DNA of 64,000 nt, taken from assembly GCA_002337005.1 (NCBI GenBank), contig DDFD01000087.1, forward strand, positions 1 through 64,000, in the 5' to 3' direction. The translations under genes were made by a program, and so were the position numbers. Origin of the DNA: Flavobacteriales bacterium UBA1937 (GTDB lineage Bacteria > Bacteroidota > Bacteroidia > Flavobacteriales > Weeksellaceae). Each line of letters starts with the position of its first letter. Position 1 is the stretch's first letter. Under the pieces are notes generated by a model that saw only the letters and a program-made list of their open reading frames with translations, searched no databases and was not told the origin of the DNA. Below are positions 22,840-31,743 of this stretch, piece after piece.

Positions 22840-22872
22840 TTAAAATATTTTTAAATTGTATTTAAAAGTTTG

Positions 22873-22955
22873 TATATTTGCAGTGTACTTAAAGTTCGCG
22901 AGTCACTTCAAGAATATGTCAGTATAAAAAGAGCCTACCTGTTAGGCTCTTTTTG
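22873..22955 (+). ncRNA. Candidate ~70-nt small RNA with promoter and terminator
   Basis: TATATTTG (22873-22880, TAnnTTTG) is followed by about 45 nt without ORF and a strong terminator AAAAAGAGCCTAC-ct-GTTAGGCTCTTTTT (22927-22954). Transcription would run rightward, against both neighbours. A -33 TTG is present only at a short 14-bp spacing. The stem also lies over the MuF stop codon and serves the leftward operon. Confidence 0.5.
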
Positions 22956-24122
22956 CATTATGGTACAATCTCCATTTTTATCAATTATATAGACTGTTTT
23001 TATTTGTGGAAATGTTTTAAATTTCTTTTCCACTTCTTTCATTACATCATCTAATTTTAGAATTGTTTTAGAAATATTTAAAACTAAAGATTCACAATCT
23101 TGTTTAGTTGCAGATTTATAGATATTACGCAGGTTTTTTACTTTGTCGGTGGTCGGAGCTTTACGGTCTGCAATAGTATCATCAATAATGTATTCTGGGT
23201 TTTTATGTCCTATAATAATTGTACTATCTAAATGAGCTCTTATTTCCACGTTTACTTTTGCATCTTTCACAACTATTTTTGCATCATCTATATTTTCCTT
23301 CAGGTCTTTTTCGTCCGCATACGGACTTACTTTTAACGTATTTTTACCAGAACTGAAAACCTCATTTCCCGGAGCTGATAGTTTTGATAATTCAAAAGCT
23401 TTTTGCCAATCTTTATTTCTAGTTAAAGCAAAATAAGGATGAGCTTTACTATCTTTTAAATTTTCTTCACTAAATATTTGTCCTGTAATTCCCACATTAA
23501 TTCTAAATTCTTCAGGAAAATCTTTATCATTAAGTTTTGGTATTTTATCTTCATTGGTTGGCGTTTCTGCAGTTTGTACTACATAACAACGGCAACGCCA
23601 GCCGTTGGGAGGATAATGAGTTTTCCAGAAATCAGAATTTATTGGAGCAACAACTCCATTTAATAAAGAATGCGCATCACGTACCCTTTCATCACCTTGA
23701 GTTCTATAAGCTAAATTTGGGTAAAGCTTTGTATTTTCATTATAATATAACCAATCTCTAGCATGTTTAGCGCTTTGATTTGCTGTTTGCCATTCTGCCT
23801 GCAAATAGTTTTTATTATAGAGAGGATTAAGTTTTAAAACTTCATTTTTAAATTGATTCCAAGGTAATTGTTTTTGTAAAATTTGATTGATTTGTTCTAA
23901 AACTATGGCAGATTTTGCACCAGAAAATTTATAGATGTTCTTTTGTAATTCTATTACTTCAGGAGCAATATTTCCTGTAGATTTATTTACTTTTAACCAA
24001 TCTTTACCATATCCTTTTTCTGCAGCTACATTAAGCTCTTTATAAGTAGATAAAATATACCCTTCATCAATTATTTTAGCATCGGTTTTACCGTCATACA
24101 CTTCTTTGGCTAAACGCTCCAT
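22935..24122 (-). CDS. MuF-like head morphogenesis protein with C-terminal nuclease-toxin-like domain
   Basis: The 395-residue protein has the MuF core at 138-180 (AYRTQGDERVRDAHSLLNGV; PPNGWRCRCYV). The C-terminal 110 residues are extra: EIRAHLDSTIIIGHKNPEYI (293-312) then DDTIADRKAP. E310, D319 and K321 form a PD-(D/E)xK-like set as in CdiA-CT-type (t)RNases. MuF proteins carrying polymorphic toxin domains are known in temperate phages. An open frame without any start codon precedes this ATG back to an A10 run at 24272-24281. Confidence 0.8.
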   Translation of the reverse strand: MERLAKEVYDGKTDAKIIDEGYILSTYKELNVAAEKGYGKDWLKVNKSTGNIAPEVIELQKNIYKFSGAKSAIVLEQINQILQKQLPWNQFKNEVLKLNPLYNKNYLQAEWQTANQSAKHARDWLYYNENTKLYPNLAYRTQGDERVRDAHSLLNGVVAPINSDFWKTHYPPNGWRCRCYVVQTAETPTNEDKIPKLNDKDFPEEFRINVGITGQIFSEENLKDSKAHPYFALTRNKDWQKAFELSKLSAPGNEVFSSGKNTLKVSPYADEKDLKENIDDAKIVVKDAKVNVEIRAHLDSTIIIGHKNPEYIIDDTIADRKAPTTDKVKNLRNIYKSATKQDCESLVLNISKTILKLDDVMKEVEKKFKTFPQIKTVYIIDKNGDCTIMQKEPNR

Positions 24123-24281
24123 AACTTTAACCCATCCTTCAACATCAATAGCTTCTACAGCTTCTAAAAGTAAAGATTTACAAGATTTACAACCACAATC
24201 ACTTTTATGATATATTGCTTCTGTACGTCTTAAAATGCTTCTTAAACGTAAAAACGCATTTACGTCACGGCTTTTTTTTTT
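24123..24281 (-). other. Start-less open extension and A10 slippery run joining portal to MuF
   Basis: Upstream of ATG 24122 the MuF frame stays open for about 160 nt, coding DVNAFLRLRSILRRTEAIYH and then a cysteine motif KSDCGCKSCKS, without ATG, GTG or TTG. At 24272-24281 (A10 on the mRNA) the portal frame, which ends at 24260, could slip -1 into it. Either programmed or transcriptional slippage makes a portal-MuF fusion, or the run has mutated and cut off a longer portal C-terminus. Confidence 0.55.
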
Positions 24282-25555
24282 GAAGCTGGTGTAGTTGGTT
24301 CTGTAGGTGTAGTGCTTTTTACACCTAGAATTTTTAAACCTGTAATTTGTTCTATTTGTTCAGGATCAAAGTCAAAATAAACGCCTAGTTTTTCTACAAT
24401 TTTCAGCAATTTATCAACCGTCATTTCGTCTTCATCATCCCATTCAAAGCGATAATCTTTGAGGAATGAATAAACTGGTGAAAGCTTTATTAAAAGCGGA
24501 ATTAGCTTTTCATTTACGACATAAGAAACTAATAATTTATCGGAAGTAAATCTAAATTGTGCGAACTCAAATTGAACTTCTACAGAACCTACAAAACCTT
24601 TTTCATCTGTTAACCCAGTACCGCCTAAAAAACGTTTTGAAATTTCGTTATCTGCACGTTTTATTAAACCATCAAACGCTTCTTGTGAGTTAGTAGAGGT
24701 AATACTTGGAATTTCGAATTTTTCGTTTCCACGCCCAATCATGAAGTTATTTGCTTTGAAATTAGTTGCCATTTCAAAAAGCTCAAGTAATCTATCATCA
24801 TCTTCACGGTCTGTGGTTACAAATAAAGGCGGTACACCGTATTTTTCAATAAAATCTAACCAAGAGCCTAGCCCTAATTTTTTAGCTAAAATAATAGGTG
24901 CGATTAAAGCGAAAGTTCCTAAATCTTTATAATCTTTACCTATTTGAATATAAAAATTAGATAGAGGTCCATTTTTATAATCTGTACCAGTTGGTTGTCC
25001 TGGTTCTTTTAAAATAATACCTTTTTTAGGATTGAAGTGAGATTGCGGAATTTCTGTAATTTCAGAGAGTTTTCCTTCTTCATCAGTTTGGAAAAGTTCA
25101 ACAAGTTTAGTTCCTTCAAATTTAGATTCTAAAACAAGTTTTACAAACTCTTGAAACCAAACCGTTTTAAATAGTGTTTCTGCATCTTCATTTCGTTCTT
25201 TGGTAGTTTTATGAGATAGTTTGAATGGCGACTGTTGAGTTTTAGAAATTCTAGTTTCTATAACTGAACCTAAATGATTGTCTAGCTTCATATTATCATA
25301 TAAAGCTTTCAGATTTTGTTTATCAGGATTATCAGGGTCAGTAGCTAACATCAACGCTGTTTTCCAAGAGTTCAAATCTTCTACACGCATCATTGTAGAA
25401 GTATGACTAATAATACTAGAAGGCATAGCTGCATTACTTCGTTTTCCTGCAGCAACTAAAGAATTTAATTGAGTATAAGAAGCATTTCCTAGAAAGAAAG
25501 CTTCAGCAATACGATATATTTTATTACCTTTTAAACGTTGTTTAAATGTATTCAT
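24260..25555 (-). CDS. DUF935 portal protein (Mu gp29-like)
   Basis: The 431-residue protein matches phage Mu portal (DUF935): SVIETRISKTQQSPF, LGSWLDFIEKYGVPPLFVTT, ADNEISKRFLGGTGLTDEKG, FVGSVEVQFEF. Twelve subunits form the head vertex channel for DNA entry. It follows DUF1320 (stop/start share base 25555). It ends in a Thr/Pro-rich tail and an A10 run (ASKKKAVT). Confidence 0.9.
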   Translation of the reverse strand: MNTFKQRLKGNKIYRIAEAFFLGNASYTQLNSLVAAGKRSNAAMPSSIISHTSTMMRVEDLNSWKTALMLATDPDNPDKQNLKALYDNMKLDNHLGSVIETRISKTQQSPFKLSHKTTKERNEDAETLFKTVWFQEFVKLVLESKFEGTKLVELFQTDEEGKLSEITEIPQSHFNPKKGIILKEPGQPTGTDYKNGPLSNFYIQIGKDYKDLGTFALIAPIILAKKLGLGSWLDFIEKYGVPPLFVTTDREDDDRLLELFEMATNFKANNFMIGRGNEKFEIPSITSTNSQEAFDGLIKRADNEISKRFLGGTGLTDEKGFVGSVEVQFEFAQFRFTSDKLLVSYVVNEKLIPLLIKLSPVYSFLKDYRFEWDDEDEMTVDKLLKIVEKLGVYFDFDPEQIEQITGLKILGVKSTTPTEPTTPASKKKAVT

Positions 25556-25983
25556 TAGATATAAAAATTAGGGTTTTTTAAATTTCCATAAAGCATCTTA
25601 GATGCTGTACTTCCAGAATTAGAATCGTTTGTTTTTGGTGGCAAATCATCAAATTTTATAATACCACGGTGCATTTTTTCTAGTTCTTTTTCAGCCCATT
25701 CTAAATCTTTTTCTGTATCAGAACTTATTTTTCTAGCGGCATTTCTTTTTTTAATATAATAACCTACCATTTTTACCAAAATCTTAACAATATGAGGGTG
25801 TTTAATAGGTTCTGTTTCACTAAAAATACTTTCTACATCATAGTATTTTGAAATCATTATTTTAACTTCTGAAATACAATGTTTCTCTAATTCAATTACT
25901 GCATCCGTGAAATCTGCTACACTTTCATTCAACAATCTTTCTTGAGTGTAGGCTTTTAAATCTTTATCTTCTAAATATGTCAT
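25555..25983 (-). CDS. DUF1320 family protein (Mu gp36-like)
   Basis: A 142-residue protein: MTYLEDKDLKAYTQERLLNE..., helical, with the DUF1320 pattern of a rod of helices and VKMVGYYIKKRNAARKISSD. The start at 25983 overlaps the terminase stop (TAATG). A TTG two codons earlier is less likely. Mu gp36 is a head-tail connector component. Confidence 0.75.
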   Translation of the reverse strand: MTYLEDKDLKAYTQERLLNESVADFTDAVIELEKHCISEVKIMISKYYDVESIFSETEPIKHPHIVKILVKMVGYYIKKRNAARKISSDTEKDLEWAEKELEKMHRGIIKFDDLPPKTNDSNSGSTASKMLYGNLKNPNFYI

Positions 25984-27488
25984 TACCAAGAGTATTTAGG
26001 TTTCATTTTTCCCATTAAATTTTTACCTTTTCTAACAGGAGTATATTTTTCAAGTTCTTTTGTGCAGGCTTCGTGTCCATCAGGATAATCATCATGACAA
26101 TTATATCCTGGTTCAATTCCTTTCAATTGTGCTAAAGCAATTTGAGTGTCGTTATTAGATTTTATCTTTTTATTGTAATGCACTCTATTATTTTGATAGT
26201 AAGGAACCATAGACATAATTCTGTCTATTTTTTTTCCTTTAATAGATACTTTTACGAGGTTTAAACGTACACCTGTTTCTTTCTTAACTTCGTCAATCGT
26301 TCTTTGTACTTCATCATTCCAGAACTGTGACTCATATTGCCATCTAATTTTTACCGATGCAGGAAGCTTACTTTGGAAATTACTCATCCATCTTAATGGA
26401 GCTTTCATTTTGGTTTGTTTGCAAAACAAGTCAATTACATAAAAATTACTTTGTTTCAAACCTTCTACAGTTACAGAATTATAATCGCTAGTAGCATTCC
26501 CTGCGTATGCAATATCCCAATGCCCTATAATGCATTCAAAATGGTCAATTCTAGGTAAATCAACCCAGTTTATCATCTCGTCTTTAAATACAGTTCCTTC
26601 TACGTGTGGTGTATTGTTATATTCTGCCATAGCGGCTAATCGTCCAATATCTTCTTCTACATATCGGAAATACATATTATCATACTTACCAGTCCAAGTA
26701 GGCACGTAGGTTACAGGATCGTAGGCATTCACCTGGTGAACTTTCCATTTCGGATAAAGTTCCTGTAACATTGTTTGTATCATTATTGGCGCAAAACGGT
26801 TATTAGAATACGTGAAACGTTTCACTTCACCGTCCATTGTAGGAATTAAATCTCGAACAATCCAGTTTACCATTTTAATTTGGCGTTTAGGATTGGCATT
26901 GATGTCTTTTGTTTCTAAGTCATCACAATTAATAAGAGAAGGACGTTTGTTTTTTACACGTAAACCTCTTACAGATTGTCCCATACCAAGAGCTTGAGCA
27001 ATAAAGTTTCCTTTTGTTTGAAAGAAACCATCCTCCCAAGAACCTAAAACTTTTTGTTCGCCAAAGTCAGCTAATATTCTAGGATTTGCTTCAAATTCTG
27101 CACGAATATCTTCTAGTAATTGATTGGCTTTATCATTTGAATTACCAATCAAAACAAAATAGCAATGTCCTTCACGTAACCAAATCCAGAAGGGAATAAA
27201 AATATTATTCCATACAGATTTTGCCAAAGCACGTCCCCATTGCGCAAAACCTCTAAAACGTTTGTTTTTTGCCACCATCCATGCCCATTCAATTTGGAAA
27301 TCTGCACAAGGAGCATCTGCATAATGAGGGAAATAACGCTCAACCATTTTGCGAGGATCATTTTTGCAGGCTTCAATTGCAGCCGCTCGTTGTTCTTTAG
27401 TTTCAAAAGCAAATTCAGAACCTGCACTTCTTGCAAATTCTAATTTTTGTAAATATCGCTCTAGGGCGCTTTTATCTTTTTGCTTCAT
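25983..27488 (-). CDS. Terminase large subunit (Mu gp28-like)
   Basis: The 501-residue protein has a deviant Walker A-like QWGRALAKSVWNN, Walker B SLINCDDLE, and an RNase H-type nuclease domain (GHWDIAYAGNATSDYNSV; YNCHDDYPDGHEA). It packages DNA by headful using ATP and cuts it. The order terminase-DUF1320-portal-MuF-gpG differs from Mu only by the DUF1320 gene position. Confidence 0.9.
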   Translation of the reverse strand: MKQKDKSALERYLQKLEFARSAGSEFAFETKEQRAAAIEACKNDPRKMVERYFPHYADAPCADFQIEWAWMVAKNKRFRGFAQWGRALAKSVWNNIFIPFWIWLREGHCYFVLIGNSNDKANQLLEDIRAEFEANPRILADFGEQKVLGSWEDGFFQTKGNFIAQALGMGQSVRGLRVKNKRPSLINCDDLETKDINANPKRQIKMVNWIVRDLIPTMDGEVKRFTYSNNRFAPIMIQTMLQELYPKWKVHQVNAYDPVTYVPTWTGKYDNMYFRYVEEDIGRLAAMAEYNNTPHVEGTVFKDEMINWVDLPRIDHFECIIGHWDIAYAGNATSDYNSVTVEGLKQSNFYVIDLFCKQTKMKAPLRWMSNFQSKLPASVKIRWQYESQFWNDEVQRTIDEVKKETGVRLNLVKVSIKGKKIDRIMSMVPYYQNNRVHYNKKIKSNNDTQIALAQLKGIEPGYNCHDDYPDGHEACTKELEKYTPVRKGKNLMGKMKPKYSW

Positions 27489-27550
27489 ACTAACTACAAC
27501 TTTTTATTTTTAATGGCTTAAAATTGAATTTAAACGGTGTTTGAACGGTT

Positions 27551-28135
27551 TTAAGAATATATTGTTGACGCTTCTAAAATGTGTGCGTGTTGAAAATCTA
27601 AAGTCTGCATATATAGACCTTCATCTTTAGCTCTAAGATCTCCAAAGATTTTATCCATTATTTCTATATACTTGGTGAGTGTGGTTTTGTTTTCGGCTTG
27701 GAAGCTTGCAAGCGTTTTATTCCACATTGCTATACCTTGGTCGTTATATACTGCATCCCTTTTTAAATTTTTTAATTCCGCTCTAAGATTAGCCACTTCT
27801 TCTAGCATAGGAGTAGTGATATTCTTATTAGGTATTTCCTTAATTTCAATTTCAAGAGCTCTAATTAATGCAGGTAGTTCCTTTTGTCTTTTAATAATTT
27901 CAAGGCGTTCATTAGATAGTTCATCAATTACTTGTTGAATTCGGTCAAGTCTTTCACCAACCTGATTAATGTTAGCATCTCTAATTTTTTTCCAATTTCC
28001 TTTTTTAATCCAATCACCTACAGTATTTGGACGCACTTTTAATTTGGTAGCTATGTCTTTAGCTTCCATATTTTCTTTAGTGAAATAGAAAAATGCGAGG
28101 TTTTTTTCTTGCTCTTTTGCCATTAATAGAAACAT
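27551..28135 (-). CDS. Terminase small subunit-like HTH protein (DUF1804-like, Mu gp27 position)
   Basis: The 194-residue protein has an N-terminal HTH (ENMEAKDIATKLKVRPNTVG DWIKKGNW) and long helices that probably oligomerise (VGERLDRIQQVIDELSNERL). It precedes the large terminase, where Mu-like phages encode the DNA-recognition subunit. Start either 28135 or ATG 28123 (MAKEQEK). Confidence 0.78.
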   Translation of the reverse strand: MFLLMAKEQEKNLAFFYFTKENMEAKDIATKLKVRPNTVGDWIKKGNWKKIRDANINQVGERLDRIQQVIDELSNERLEIIKRQKELPALIRALEIEIKEIPNKNITTPMLEEVANLRAELKNLKRDAVYNDQGIAMWNKTLASFQAENKTTLTKYIEIMDKIFGDLRAKDEGLYMQTLDFQHAHILEASTIYS

Positions 28136-28294
28136 TTAATGAAGCAAAATTGCATTAGATAAAATGTTGTGTGAAATCGCAATCCCAAATCAGACCGTAA
28201 TTGTTACTAAAACAGTTATCTATTGATACTGATTCGGAATACAGATTTTTCAGGTAAAAAAAACAGTGGAAAATTTGCCTTGTAATTCAAAACA
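28136..28294. promoter_or_regulatory. Divergent late promoter region
   Basis: A 159-bp spacer between the leftward head/packaging operon and the rightward capsid/tail operon. No TAnnTTTG box is visible in either direction, so late promoters here probably need a phage activator. Confidence 0.4.
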
Positions 28295-29395
28295 ATGAAG
28301 GGCAAATTTAATATTGAAGCTAACGCTTCTAATCAGTTTTTAAAACTTAACATCACAGGTCGAATTTGGTATGGCGAAATGGCAAACGCTCTTCGCTCTG
28401 TAATAGATGATGCGATTGCAAAAGGAATTACATCATCAGAATTGTTACTCACCACACCTGGTGGCAATGTTTATGAAGCAATTGATGTAATTACAGAACT
28501 AAAAAGACTGCCTAATCTAAAAATAATCACAGGTTCTATTGTTGCCAGTGCAGGAACTAGAATTCTTTGTGAGTTTGATAATGTAGATGCCAATAAAGCT
28601 ACTCAATTTATGATTCATAAACCAATGGTTTCATTGGATGGGAACGAAGATGAAATACAAGCTGAATTAGCTAATCTAAAAAACATTACTGACGATTACA
28701 GAAAGGCTTACGCTAAAAAATTCAATTTAAAAGAATCTGAAATTGAATCTAAATGGAAGCAAAATTATTGGATGAATGCAGACCAAGCTTTAAAAATAGG
28801 TTTGATTACTAGCGTTATAGAAGAAGAAATTCCTTATAACGCATCAGTTGTAGAAATGATGGTTGCCTGTGGATGTCCTAACATTCCAACCCCAACCGCA
28901 CAAACTCCACCAGAAAATTCAAACGAAAATAATACAATGGATATTAATCAATTAAGAGCCGCATTAGGAATGTCGGCTGATGCTACAGAAGAGCAGGTAC
29001 TAGCGAAAGCTAAAGAGTTGAAAAGTACAGCAGACACAGCTGCTGCAAATATTGCAATTACAGCCGAACAAAAAAGAAAAGCCGCTGAAACTGTAATTGA
29101 TAAAGCAATTTTGGTAGATAAGAAAATTACTGCCGAACAAAGAGAAAGTTTTATCGCCTTGCATATTAATGATTCTGCTAATACAGAAGCTTTATTAGCA
29201 ACTATGAAAGGTGTTACGCCTGCATCTGCAGGAATTAAAGAAACTCCTGAAGGTGGTGGTGATTCAGAATCTGCAAGATCCAATTGGACTTTAGAAGATT
29301 ATCTAGAGAAAGATCCTAATGCATTAGATGCATTAATCCAGACGAACCCTGAAAAAGTAAGACAGTTAAACGCAGCTTATGCAGCTAAAAAATAA
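28295..29395 (+). CDS. Head maturation protease (ClpP-like) fused to scaffold
   Basis: The 366-residue protein has an N-terminal ClpP/crotonase-fold protease (1-200: TTPGGNVYEAID; catalytic S85 in SIVASAGTRI; H108 in FMIHKP) and a C-terminal Ala/Glu-rich helical scaffold. An internal ATG at 28937 (M215, MDINQLRAALGMSADATEEQ) could start a separate scaffold of 152 residues, as Mu makes gpZ from within gene I. Confidence 0.88.
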   Translation: MKGKFNIEANASNQFLKLNITGRIWYGEMANALRSVIDDAIAKGITSSELLLTTPGGNVYEAIDVITELKRLPNLKIITGSIVASAGTRILCEFDNVDANKATQFMIHKPMVSLDGNEDEIQAELANLKNITDDYRKAYAKKFNLKESEIESKWKQNYWMNADQALKIGLITSVIEEEIPYNASVVEMMVACGCPNIPTPTAQTPPENSNENNTMDINQLRAALGMSADATEEQVLAKAKELKSTADTAAANIAITAEQKRKAAETVIDKAILVDKKITAEQRESFIALHINDSANTEALLATMKGVTPASAGIKETPEGGGDSESARSNWTLEDYLEKDPNALDALIQTNPEKVRQLNAAYAAKK

Positions 29396-29401
29396 TTCAC
29401 A

Positions 29402-30301
29402 ATGTCAAAACAAAGAGTAGATTTAACACTAAAGAATGAGCTTGCAGTAACAGAGCTTATCAAGAATTTTAGACACGAAGACACGTGGCTAGAAGCAGTA
29501 CCATCTAAACCACAATGGGTTGGTAATGATGTTATTAAAATTCCAATTAGAGGAACCGCTCCTAGAGTATTAATAGATAATACAGTTTATCCTATCGACT
29601 CTAGCGAGAGAGAAGACGGTTACCTAAAAATCTCATTACACAAATACGAGACTGAAAATACAGAAGTAACCACCGACGAACTTTATGCATTGCCTTATGA
29701 GAAGGTAAATGATGTACAAGTACAGCATCGTGAAACATTAGAAGATGTAACTGCAGAACATGCTTTGTTTTCTATTACGCCACAAGAAAATACAGCTACA
29801 ACACCTGTATTAGTCACTACTGGTCCTGATGATGGTAATGGCAGAAAAAGACTTATTACAAAAGACTTAAGAACACTTAAGAAAAAATTAGATAAACTCG
29901 GCGTTCCTAAAGCTGGTCGTGTTTTGGTTCTATGTTCAGATCACGTAGATGATTTATTAGAACAAGACGAAACATTCAATACGAGATACCAAAATCATAC
30001 AGAAGGTGCAATTGCCGAAAAATTCTGTGGTTTCAAAATCTACGAAAGTGTTTACGCTCCAGAATTTACAGCTGCTGGTCAAAAAATAGCTTATGACAGT
30101 GCTACTACAGGCTACGAAGCTTCTGTATGTTTCTTTGCTCCAATGACTGCTAAAGCACCGGGAACGGCTGAAAGATTTGCGGTAGACAAAGCTAACAATC
30201 CTACAATGAGAAGACACACTATTGGCTTTGAATTACATTGGGTATGTGTGGCAATGAAAGACGAAGGTATTGCTGCAATTAGATCTGTAGCTGCAGCTTA
30301 A
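29402..30301 (+). CDS. Major capsid protein (Mu gpT-like position)
   Basis: The 299-residue protein MSKQRVDLTLKNELAVTELI... follows the protease-scaffold gene by 6 bp. Features of HK97-like capsids are the E-loop-like segment and the C-terminal MRRHTIGFELHWVCVAMKDE. Assignment rests on position, size and overall pattern. Confidence 0.85.
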   Translation: MSKQRVDLTLKNELAVTELIKNFRHEDTWLEAVPSKPQWVGNDVIKIPIRGTAPRVLIDNTVYPIDSSEREDGYLKISLHKYETENTEVTTDELYALPYEKVNDVQVQHRETLEDVTAEHALFSITPQENTATTPVLVTTGPDDGNGRKRLITKDLRTLKKKLDKLGVPKAGRVLVLCSDHVDDLLEQDETFNTRYQNHTEGAIAEKFCGFKIYESVYAPEFTAAGQKIAYDSATTGYEASVCFFAPMTAKAPGTAERFAVDKANNPTMRRHTIGFELHWVCVAMKDEGIAAIRSVAAA

Positions 30302-30333
30302 TCATATATAACAAAATTTATAATACAAAAGCC

Positions 30334-30795
30334 ATGACCTTAAACCAGTTATCATTAAAAATCGCTCAAAGCCAAAACGGCGTACAGGAAGTTCCACGAA
30401 ACAGCAACGCAGGTGCAGCCGTGGAAAGTTATTTAAAAAGTGTTGGGCTTGGTAAAGGTTACTCTTGGTGCATGGCTTTTGTCTATTGGTCTGTAAAAGA
30501 AGCCGCAAAACAACTTAATACTACAAGTCCGCTGATTAAAACAGCTGGCGTATTGCGCCAATGGAATGAAGTAAATTCTAAACTGAAATTCACTAAGAAT
30601 CCTAAACCAGGAGACATTTTCATAATGGATTTTGGAAAAGGTCAAGGACATACAGGCTTCGTAGTAGAAGTTTTATCGAACGGAAATTTAAAAACAATAG
30701 AAGGTAATACAAACGACGAAGGTAGCCGTGAAGGTTACGAAGTGTGTTATCGAACTAGAAAACAATCTCAAATTAAAGGTTATATCCGAATTTAA
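30334..30795 (+). CDS. CHAP-domain endolysin
   Basis: The 153-residue protein has the CHAP catalytic set: C46 (GYSWCMAFVYW), H106 (GQGHTGFV) and N125 (EGNTN). It matches phage NlpC/CHAP amidases of about 150 residues (TIGR02594-like). No signal peptide, so release needs a holin. Next gene is a u-spanin, making a lysis cassette inside the late operon. Confidence 0.85.
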   Translation: MTLNQLSLKIAQSQNGVQEVPRNSNAGAAVESYLKSVGLGKGYSWCMAFVYWSVKEAAKQLNTTSPLIKTAGVLRQWNEVNSKLKFTKNPKPGDIFIMDFGKGQGHTGFVVEVLSNGNLKTIEGNTNDEGSREGYEVCYRTRKQSQIKGYIRI

Positions 30796-30805
30796 AATTA
30801 AAAGT

Positions 30806-31348
30806 ATGAAATCACTAAAAATTTTCTCTGTCATATTCTCTTTTTTCTTACTGGGATGTTTGCTTTTCACATCGTGTAAAAGCAAACTACCAGAAGAAAC
30901 GAAAACAACCTATGTAAAAACCATAGAAAAGGTAAAAGATACTGTTTTTGTTATTGAAAAAGATAGCTCAATGTATCAAGCTTATATTAACTGTGTTAAT
31001 GGAAGACCAGTATTGGTAGAAAGAACTCCAGAATATCAACCTCATAGAACTACAGCTACAGAACCAAAATTAAAGGAAGGTAAATATTTAAAAATTCCTA
31101 AAGTTAAATTAAGCAATAATGGTCTATTAACGGTCAATTGCGAGAAAGAAGCTCAACGGCTTTTCGCAACTTGGAAAGAAAAATATACTGCTGAGATTAG
31201 CGAAACACAAAAGCCAATTTATATAGATAAAGAGCTTACTACGTGGCAAAATATTCAGTTATACACAGGCAAGATAACACTTGGTTTATTGGGACTTACC
31301 ATACTTGCTTTCTTAATTAGGTTCCTAATCACTAAAAAATTATTTTAA
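30806..31348 (+). CDS. Unimolecular spanin (u-spanin) candidate
   Basis: ATG 30806 gives 180 residues with a lipoprotein signal (MKSLKIFSVIFSFFLLGCLL FTSC, lipobox Cys near 24) and a C-terminal transmembrane helix (GKITLGLLGLTILAFLIRFL). An outer-membrane lipid anchor plus an inner-membrane helix in one protein defines u-spanins such as T1 gp11, which fuse the two membranes in lysis. It follows the endolysin directly. The open frame further upstream (30728) overlaps the endolysin and is not used. Confidence 0.75.
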   Translation: MKSLKIFSVIFSFFLLGCLLFTSCKSKLPEETKTTYVKTIEKVKDTVFVIEKDSSMYQAYINCVNGRPVLVERTPEYQPHRTTATEPKLKEGKYLKIPKVKLSNNGLLTVNCEKEAQRLFATWKEKYTAEISETQKPIYIDKELTTWQNIQLYTGKITLGLLGLTILAFLIRFLITKKLF

Positions 31349-31743
31349 TGAAATCACTTGCAGAACTTATAGAACTAGCAGTATTATTTGTTTTTGGTGT
31401 TGAAAAACATAAAAACGTTAATGTAGCTTATGCAGCAGAAGACGGCAACGTTTTCACAGACGAAAACCGTGCGAAAATTCACGTGAAAGGTAAGGAGATG
31501 AAATACTACACCATCACCAGAACTGAAGCTGAAGGAACTCAGCTAGAAAAAGTTGTAGTAGATGACTTAGACGAAAAAGAAATCGCTGAAAAAACTAAGG
31601 AGCTAGAAGAACTAGAACTGGTATCAGCTAATTACCAAAAAATGAAATCTTTGGTTCTTTTCTTTGGAATTGAAACTCCAGACTTAAAAGCAGATACTTT
31701 AATTGCTGCTTTAACAGAATATAAAACAAAAATCTCAGCATAA
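31348..31743 (+). CDS. Hypothetical late protein
   Basis: A 131-residue protein (MKSLAELIELAVLFVFGVEK...) overlapping the spanin stop and the sheath start by one base each. The N-terminus is hydrophobic but short, the middle beta-rich, the C-terminus helical. Possibly a head completion or neck protein; no family recognised. Confidence 0.55.
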   Translation: MKSLAELIELAVLFVFGVEKHKNVNVAYAAEDGNVFTDENRAKIHVKGKEMKYYTITRTEAEGTQLEKVVVDDLDEKEIAEKTKELEELELVSANYQKMKSLVLFFGIETPDLKADTLIAALTEYKTKISA

